This document shows, one piece after another, positions 56,225-64,000 of a stretch of 64,000 nt of DNA; the first letter of the stretch is position 1; each line of letters opens with the position of its first letter. The notes under the pieces were generated by a model. The model was not told the DNA's origin. It saw only the letters and a list, made by a program, of their open reading frames with translations, and made no database searches. The translations under genes were made by a program, and so were the position numbers. This DNA is from Apricaphanius iberus. Its lineage: Eukaryota; Chordata; Actinopteri; Cyprinodontiformes; Aphaniidae. The DNA lies in the NCBI GenBank assembly GCA_028564705.1, contig JAPXFQ010002676.1:372001-436000 (forward strand). The letters are read 5' to 3'.

Positions 56225-56787
56225 AGCCTGGTTTATGCTTGCCGCGTCGGCGAGGTACGCACGGCTCCACGCGGTCAAATTACGTCATTTTAGCAACCAC
56301 GCCTCTCCGCGCGGCCTCCTCCCACCCCAAAATTTCCGCGCCGCGCATCTAGGAAAATTTGTAACTACGCGGACAGTCCCGCGCGGAAAAACATGGCGGA
56401 CTGTTAAGAGCTCATATTGCCGGAGGTTCGTAAATAGACATCTTTATGATTCGGCTGATAGAGATCACTGTGATCAACTGTGTTTTAATGGAAGAGAGGA
56501 CAGTCTCCTTTTTTCGTCTTTTTTCCTAATAAATAGCATAAAAGTTCTGCTTTGTTTAAGCTCACGGGCATCACCATCTTGTAAACAACAGTGATTACTA
56601 CTTCTACTATGGTATAGTGTTGTATGCATGCCGTAGAGCCCTACGCCGCCCCCTACAGTCATCAAGAATATTGTCTCTCGGCAGGGACAAGCCACAAAAA
56701 GTATAAACGCTGCAAGAAGGCGTCTCGGCCGGTTCCACACGTCTCGTTTCCGCGCGGGATGTTCATGCGGCAAGCATAAAACAAGCT
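56225..56787. mobile_element. PIF/Harbinger-type MITE with TAA duplication
   Basis: A 563-bp element with terminal repeats AGCCTGGTTTATGCTTGCCG and, in reverse, AGCTTGTTTTATGCTTGCCG (18 of 20 match). It is flanked by TAA on both sides (56222-56224 and 56788-56790), the 3-bp TWA target typical of PIF/Harbinger. Both ends are rich in CGCG/GCGCGG, an island of CpG in AT-rich DNA. No transposase is present. Confidence 0.85.
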
Positions 56788-56790
56788 TAA

Positions 56791-59700
56791 CGTCGATGCT
56801 GCCTAGCCTACCACGATTCAGCTTCTTCATCAACTCAGAATCCAATATAGCAGCTGCACCTATTAAGCCAAGATGTAGCCTAAGCAATAAACTGCTTATT
56901 AGCAATTCAGATGGTTTTTATCTTGCTAACTTAACCACAGACTTTCAACAAGCACAACATTTAAAATGGAAAATTTTCCTTGAGTGTTAAAATTATGGCT
57001 GAGTAGATATTAAATGGCAATTTTCATCTCATTATCAATGACCAATGGATCGTTCGATGTAGTATTTGGTAGGCTATATTATTTCAGATACTATGTTATA
57101 AAACTACTCTCCAATAATTACCATAACCAGATGAATAAGCTTCCGTTGTCTTTGATCCCCACAACTGATATATATCTGAGCTGTCAAGATTAGAAAGCAC
57201 AGGCAGAGTGGAGGGGAAACTGTGATGTTAGAAAGGAGGAAGCAGTGAGGAAAAACGTGCTGTAATCGTAATATTCCGTAACAATATTGGCATGTCATGT
57301 TATGTTTATTTTAATGTACCTTTAGTCCATCCATTCACAGTCTATAACAGCTTTTCCTTGTGTCGTGTGGGACTGGTACCTATTTTCAGTGGCAGTTGTG
57401 TGAGAGGCAGAGCACACCCACTCAAAACTGAAGGGGACTTTACATGACAACATTCCTGTTTTGTTTTTTTATTCGTGGGTGCAAATGACACTGCATTTAC
57501 ACAAGATATGATCTTGTTGAAAACAATGTAGTACATATGCCAGGCCTTTAGATGGCAGTGTGCCCCATCTATGCAGCATTCTGTGGTTTCACCCTCATTA
57601 CCTGGAAAAGAAACAGCTTGTCAGAAGATAACTACCAAGTGTGGCTTCTGCACGTACAATACAATGACTTGTGAAGCTGTATCAACAGAAACAGCAATTG
57701 TTCTATCTTCACGAGGCTTGCAAATGGAAGGATGGCGGACTGTGCAAGTCCAAAATGCCGTGGACAGCTGCAATCGAAATCATTGTTGTCAAAAGCCCTC
57801 GGCCTTCTATTCACATGACAACGAATCACCCAGCTTGTTAGAATTGTTCACTCCGGATCCCGTTTTCAAAAGGATGAATTTTCGCTCATGTAAATGACAT
57901 GTCGAATCGCAGAGAAAAACTTTCATTTTGCTGAAAAACGTCATGTAAAGTGCCCCTAAGAGCAATTTAAAGTAATCAAATAGTCTAACATTTTTGACTG
58001 TGAGAGGTAGTACCTGAAGAGAATACACACAGGTATGAGGAGAACATGAAAAATCCGTAGGAAGACCTTGGAGCCAAATTCAAACCCAGGAACCAACAAC
58101 TGAGTTACAAAGTTCAGTAGTTTGCAAATTACACAGATTTTCTAGTTTGTAGTGGGAGCATACTTAGCTTATGCCAGCTTGGCACCATTCATATATGTCA
58201 GACCTGTCTTTTCGTCAAGTTTGTCTTTAACAAACTCTGTTCATCATGAAATTATTGAAAGCTTTATACAGAATACTAAGCAATATTATTTCCTACAATA
58301 GCTAGTTGGTTTTTCAACTTGCTACTGAAACACTGATAAAGTAGGGTGGCATGTTGTTCTGACTTCATACATTCAGGGTAAATGAAAATGGATTAACAGC
58401 ATAAATAAATGTGTTCTCTTTCAGGCCATCTGATAATAACTTTATAGGTTATGGAAAAGGACAAACAAAAAAAAGCTCTTCTTTGATGCCATGTAGCCTG
58501 AAGAGATTAACTCTCCTGACATTTCCTTTTTCAGAATCCTTGAAATTTGTCACTGACAGCTAAAGAAAGCTCTTCCTTGGTGATTACTGCTTTTCTAAAA
58601 CTATATTTTACAGAGTCGTGCCACATTACCATTGGCAATATTACTACAGTAAACATTGGATCACTGAACACTTCCTTTAAACAATTACCATCTATCTTAA
58701 ACAGAGTTTTTACAAATAAAATCAGTCAAACTGAAATATAACATAACTTTGATTTGTGTGATTTTTTAATAATCTTAGATATGATTCAATTAAGATGAGC
58801 AAAAAAAGTCCTTTAGTCCATCAGCAATGCAAATAATGATAGTTTAAACCCTTTTCACTAAACACTCAAGAGCTGTGATGTCTAGGGATGTACACTCAAC
58901 TTGGATGTGTGTTGTTCAATGACCAAATCAGTGTTCAAGGTTGAATCTTTTTTACACCTTTTAGCTGTCAAGAGCACTGAACAGTCACTGTTAAGGTAAA
59001 AGGTAATTCAGTTTTATGGTTTGTTGTACTGATGACATATGGCTTGTGTAGAAAAATCTGCTGCTACATCAACAGATTTGGTAAATTTTTGCATCGTTTT
59101 AAAAAATGGCCTGGGTGAGATGTTGGACACTGATTTTACACAACTTGTCACTCCATGCTATGCCTCTTACGGGTTTGCCCACAGTATTTCCTCTTATCTT
59201 TGAACATTTAGAAAGAACCTCCTTTTTCGTTGATTTCTGAACAACCAGAGGCAGATTAAGGAGGGACACCTCTTTGTAGCTCGATCCCAGTACAGTTCTG
59301 GATATTAGCCTGTTGGTTGACAATATGCTACTATTGCTTGCAAGATAAACTGTCTGCAGTTATGGCACATCAAATAGCGTAATCTTGTCAATCAGAGCAG
59401 TTAATTTAATTTCTTTAATAGGCTGTGTAATATTTTGTCATACAAGATATCAGCTGACAACATTAAGTCTCATAAGAGGATACCAGCAAACAGAACAAAA
59501 ATCAAAACTTCATCGTTTCTGTTCTCATCTGATCCTCTGCCTTTTGTTTTAAATTAGTTGATTTCTCTATTTTTTAACACCTGCTATAGAAAGGCTGACA
59601 TCAGTTTATTAAGCTGTGATATTGCCCCTCTATGTGAGTTCTAATCAGCTGTTCTGGTATAAGATGGATTGAGTGTATCTCCCCTGCTTACAGATCAGAC

Positions 59701-62560
59701 AGACGCCAGAGGTGACTCCATGGGCTTGGATGACGACGCAGGGGAGATCGATCAATTAACATTTGAAGTTTCAATGCAGTGCGGTCACACAAGAGTAAAA
59801 ACCAGCCATTAACCTATACAGATTTGTTTGGCATCTGCCTATAAAGGCAAAGAGATTAAATCATTAATGATAAAAAGTCGATGGAAATCTAATAAAAACA
59901 TCCCACTATGGTCTCCATTACACAGTGCAGCCAGACAGCTGCTGCAAGACACAACAGGCTTCTTGAGACTCTGTAAGAATTTTTTTATTTGTGATGTTTT
60001 TTTATTTTTATTTACATCTATAAGCTGTTACTGTGTTTGCAATATTTTTTGTCTCACTCTTGTTTTCTTGTGCTAAAGAAAACTAGGAAGTATGGCATGA
60101 CCAACACTAGTGCTAAAGGCGAAGGTAGAATGAGATTTAAAATAACCGTTTTGTCTGAAAATATATTTAAAAACTGCTACTGCTGGTAGTTCAGAAAATT
60201 ATGGGTAATGTATTGCTTCTAAGAAACATTCTCTTTACTTTTTAGATTTTAATCTTTTTTGTTTTCCTTTTCCAATTGAATATTCCTAAAAGTGTCCAAG
60301 TAACAGAAGGTTATCGGGGAACACTTCCTCCGTCTCAGTCCAAAATCCATTACAGTTTAATTAGATTAGGTCAACAAAACACATAGAATAAATTATTTTC
60401 ATTCACACATACCAATATAGTCTTCCTCACTGAACAAAGAATTTAGAATCACATACCTCAGCTTGCAGGAACGAATACTCCCACGGAAACACAGCATCCC
60501 TCGCGCATACATCACGGCATCATGCTCGCTTTTGTTAATCTACTTTTTCACTATGGCAACAAATGAACACCCCTCCTCTCTCTCTCTATAACGCTCCCTG
60601 TCTCTATCTCTTCTGTCTCTATATTCTCTGCTCCAATGAGGAGGCTTCGTCCGTCACAGGTTTCCCACCATCTCTCTGTGTGCTGTCTGTCTCTCCTGCT
60701 CTATCTCACATCACACCTACCTCCAAGATACCATCTGGAGATGCATACTGGTACAGTGAAGCCTGTGGAGAGATCCAAAGATGGGTCTTGTGGGGGGGGC
60801 AGGTTTAGAGCTTGGCTATGACAAGGCTTGGATTAATTTGTCTGCCAAATGCATTTGGGATTAGTGGACCATTAAAAGAGCATGGCATATACATGCATAC
60901 ACATACGCAGCTGGGCATTTTTAGACAGCCTTGTCATAAAAGACATGAAGATTGAACATAGTGGTAACCTTACATCATATCTCTGTTCTGTTTTCTTGCT
61001 TTCATTGGTTTATTTTGAAACAAGAACAACAGCTTACTGTAAATCTGTATTCCTCAAACAAATATACTACCGTGCATCCGCATGTAGAAATAAAAGGTAT
61101 TCATGTATATTCAGCTTTTTTATGAGCAAGAGCCACAGCTGACTCACCAGCCAACAAAGAGAGCTTCATATCCTAGCTCCCAGACTCTCAGGGTTATTTT
61201 TTCTGTATAAGAGAGGCTTATTGTTTCTCATTCAAAATCTTGTTCTGCTCAAAAAAATAAAAAATCACAAAAAAAAATCAATTACTTTGTATAGTAATCC
61301 AGCACATTTCAACAGCAATGTAAACCCAATGAACCACTCCAGTAGGCGCATTATTGCAGAGTACCCAAATCAATAAAAAAAAACAGACACAGTCTCCAAA
61401 AACTAAAAAAAAATAACAGGAGAACTTTATTAGCAGGCAATTAAAATACAAGAAATTGTTGGATAACGTTGCACTCAGAATTTAGAGGAGCTTGGCCAGC
61501 AACAGGAAATTATGTTTGGGTTCAAGCAGGTTTATATATTATGTGAATTTAGAAATGTTTAATTTAAAACATCAGAAAGTAAAAGAGCTGCAAGATAAAG
61601 AGAGCTGAACGTAAAACTAAATAATTTTCATTGTCAATGTCTAGAACCATGATCAGGTCTAGGTCTTTGGAAAATTGTGCTACTCGTTCTTGGAGTTTAA
61701 ATACGACGTGAAGCAGACTTGAGATGAACAAAAGATATATACCTACCAGTAAACTGAGTGAATGTTGATTTAATCTGTACAACAAAGAATCATGCATCAT
61801 TTCTAATCCTTAAAGAGTGAAAGGGTTTTGGTGCCAATTTCCAGCAGCCATCAGAACTGGTTCATTCTGCAGGATTTTTTGTCTGATTTTACCCCAATTC
61901 TCCCTTTTTGACAGGACCAGATTATCAGGGTGGCTCTTAAAATAATCCTAACAGATATTGCTACCATTTGTGGTGTGTTCAGAATGCTCTGGTCTGCTCG
62001 GCACGATGTCTGATCCGATCGCAAATCTTGACTATTCAACATGTTGGATTGTCTTGGCCGCAGCGTTCGTGGTATGCTGAAAGAACAAACGAGCATGCAG
62101 CCTGTTAAATGTTAGCTGTATCCAATAAGAAAGAAAGGTGACAGGTAGCTGCACACCTTAGAAGCTTCAATTATTACTTTGAAGAGTCATCTCACTTGAC
62201 CACAGTCCACAAATGCATAGAAACAGAGATCAGTCAGAGACAAGATTAGTTAAGGATAAATAAGATCTAATGGGTTTTTTTCTACTATGATTTGTTACCT
62301 TGTGTGAGATTTCAGTTGCTATTGTTTGAGTACAAACAGGCCGTTTGGCCTGGAGGTTTAATCAGTGTTTTTCAAGGTTTTCCTACTGAAAGTCGTTTTA
62401 AATCCTGCAATCTGAGTTACTCAATCCGATAAACTTCACGATTGCCCCTACGTGAAGTCGTAACTGCAGCCTGGATGGTAAAGTCGTGCCTGAGGCAGAC
62501 ATGCTGTGTGATAGCTCACGAACGAACGATCAGAAACAACAGCATAGTCAGTCCTGTCCT
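56791..62560. other. Non-coding upstream region, nothing certain
   Basis: Open frames throughout are short and without recognisable domains. A conserved-looking, balanced-composition stretch near 59690-59815 (containing GATGACGACGCAGGGGAG and ATCGATCAATTAAC) might be a regulatory element, but this is only an impression. CT-rich patches occur near 60580-60640. Confidence 0.35.
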
Positions 62561-62600
62561 GGACTATTTACAGATTTGCAGCCATGACTTCAACTGAGGT
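62500..62600 (+). other. Weak candidate first exon of another gene
   Basis: TTTGCAGCCATGACTTCAACTGAG|GTAAGA (about 62577-62606) combines a good start context, five codons (MTSTE) and a strong donor. The preceding 100 bases have no obvious repeat. It would be transcribed away from grm5. Five residues cannot identify a gene, and chance occurrence is quite possible. Confidence 0.22.
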
Positions 62601-62974
62601 AAGAAATGTTACTGTTGTGTAAGTTTAGTTGGGGTCTGGGCTGGAGTTTTTCTGGTGCTTGAAGCTGCTCTCTTGTTTTGCTCAGCTGAATCCATCCTTC
62701 AGTTACCTCTCACTCAGCAGCTGTTTACGATGGAGATAGCGCATGCTACACCTGATTGTGAATGTGCATGATACCATTATGTAGTCTGGCCTGGAAAACA
62801 CTCGGAAAATTAGCTTTTTCGACCCGAATACTTGTATTTAAGTGAGCTTACAGGAAAATAGAGGCAACCATGGTAAAAAAAAAGCCAGCGCTCACCCAGA
62901 GATTAAAGGATTAATGTTGCAATGGTACCTTGAAAAAAATCATCATGCAACAGTGTCCTCACAGACCTGCCTTA

Positions 62975-63549
62975 GGCTACGTCCACACTAAGACGATAAG
63001 GTTATACGGGGAGTTAAACGCCTAATATTATCCACTCAACACGAGCATTTACGCCCCGTTTAAGTTCCCATGATAGCGCAATCCCATACAGACCTGTGCA
63101 AATACTGGGCATGCGCGAAAAGACGAACGGAACACGCGTATAATCTATGTGACGCCAGCGCCTACATAATATATACAAAAAGTTCTACAGCACAGTACAT
63201 ATCTGATTGTCCTGTTAACCGAAGACAACAATAGCTGCTCAGAAGAAGAGAAAGTTTTTGGTGTGGACAGACGACGAGATAGATTTATTACTCTTCGCTG
63301 TTGTCTTTGTCTGTAGTGTCATATTGTTATTGACGCAGCAATCATTGACACCACTTCCTTTCATTATCCGGGGAAGCTGTCCACACTAGCTCGCTTCGCC
63401 GTTGAATTAAGATTTACACGGCTCTCTTACCCGGCTAATAGTTATCCGGCCACAGACCTTAAACGACGCCGGGTTAGTGTGGACGATAGGGGTTGTAGAC
63501 TAAATAATTATACGTTTAAGGCATTACCCGGCTTAGTGTGGACGTGGCC
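62975..63549 (+). mobile_element. PIF/Harbinger-like element with Myb-type remnant
   Basis: A 575-bp element with ends GGCTACGTCCACACTAAG and, in reverse, GGCCACGTCCACACTAAG (one mismatch in 18), bordered by TTA on the left and TAA on the right. Inside at about 63245-63305 the plus strand reads KKRKFLVWTDDEIDLLL, a Myb/SANT-like helix start (WTDDE) of the kind found in the DNA-binding protein of Harbinger elements. The rest of the protein and any transposase are missing. Confidence 0.82.
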
Positions 63550-63552
63550 TAA

Positions 63553-63695
63553 AAATTCAGACAGTCAGACAACTGCAGCTGATCCAGAACGCCGCTTCTT
63601 GGGTCCTCACTAAAACCTGGAAAGTTGAGCACATCATCCCGGTTCTAAAGTCCTTACACTGGCTCCCTATAACTCAGAGAATAGACTTTTAAATA
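63553..63695 (+). mobile_element. LINE reverse transcriptase C-terminal fragment
   Basis: The frame gives LQLIQNAASWVLTKTWKVEH then IIPVLKSLHWLPITQRIDF and a stop. This matches the conserved LQxVQNAAARxLTxT...HITPVLxxLHWLPV segment of fish LINE ORF2. It directly follows the Harbinger-like element, which may have inserted at its edge. Confidence 0.75.
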
Positions 63696-63699
63696 ATTT

Positions 63700-64000
63700 T
63701 GCAAGTTTGCAAATCATTGGTCTGGAATTTTAAAACAAAATTTGAATACCTAGATTAAAGTAATTTAGCCCTTAGTAATACCAAAAACAGATGACTTATT
63801 ATGATCTGTTTTTTCACATCCATCCATCCATCCATTGTCGTGGCAGAATTCCATAGAGATGAAGATAGGGATGATCCAGTCTCCATTGGCGATTTACCAT
63901 ATTTATCACAATAATACAGGAAGCCTTCTAGGACCAGCGGTCTCTCTCCTCAACATTGTGTGTCTGCCTTGCCTCCCTGCAAGTTTCCAAAACTTGTATC
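63700..64000. other. Non-coding window end
   Basis: AT-rich sequence with a short CATC repeat (about 63817-63834). Nothing else recognised. Confidence 0.4.

Overview
The window looks like vertebrate nuclear DNA from a teleost fish. It is AT-rich and gene-sparse, it carries spliced exons of a vertebrate neuronal receptor with GT/AG introns, and its repeats are fish-typical: Tc1-like, hAT-like and PIF/Harbinger-type DNA elements, L2/CR1-group and RTE-type LINEs, tRNA-derived SINEs, a Ty3/Gypsy-like LTR element and long simple repeats. There is no sign of operons, prokaryotic genes or CRISPR arrays.

The only host gene I can support is a metabotropic glutamate receptor 5 gene (grm5) on the minus strand. 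Five consecutive coding exons are resolved at base level: 46119-45970 (signal peptide), 45008-44559, 44404-44290, 21050-20976 and 20475-20301. They encode about the first 322 residues, which form most of lobe 1 and the start of lobe 2 of the extracellular glutamate-binding domain. All reading phases match across the junctions. The third intron is 23.2 kb and packed with transposons. The next expected exon (beginning around the DGWADR motif) was not found in the 20.3 kb to its left, so that part is probably one more long intron. To the right of the start codon, a GC-richer block ending in a good donor at 54899 is a candidate non-coding first exon.

Layout. 1-20300 (probable intron): a non-autonomous LTR element with repeat arrays (2588-5399), a composite AT-rich microsatellite, Tc1 fossils, a perfect 18-bp-arm hairpin (15299-15338) and a complete Tc1-like element with an open transposase gene (15483-17101). 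20301-21050: grm5 exons 5 and 4. 21051-44289 (intron 3): nested Tc1/MITE fossils, SINEs, a hAT-like MITE, two copies of one LINE family (27507-28924 and about 30430-32930), a 665-bp inverted-repeat element (36895-37559), another Tc1 fossil and a long antisense RTE-type LINE (38231-41062). 44290-46125: grm5 exons 3, 2 and 1. 46126-64000: upstream region with a SINE, a LINE 3' end split by a hAT derivative (51904-53315), two PIF/Harbinger-type MITEs (56225-56787 and 62975-63549), and a weak candidate first exon of another gene near 62575-62600.

The most interesting items are the apparently intact transposase with DD38E rather than DD34E spacing, the 12-glycine run inside the receptor ligand-binding domain, the hAT derivative that keeps only the two ends of its coding region, and the repeat-rich non-autonomous LTR element. 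I found no clearly undescribed multi-gene system.
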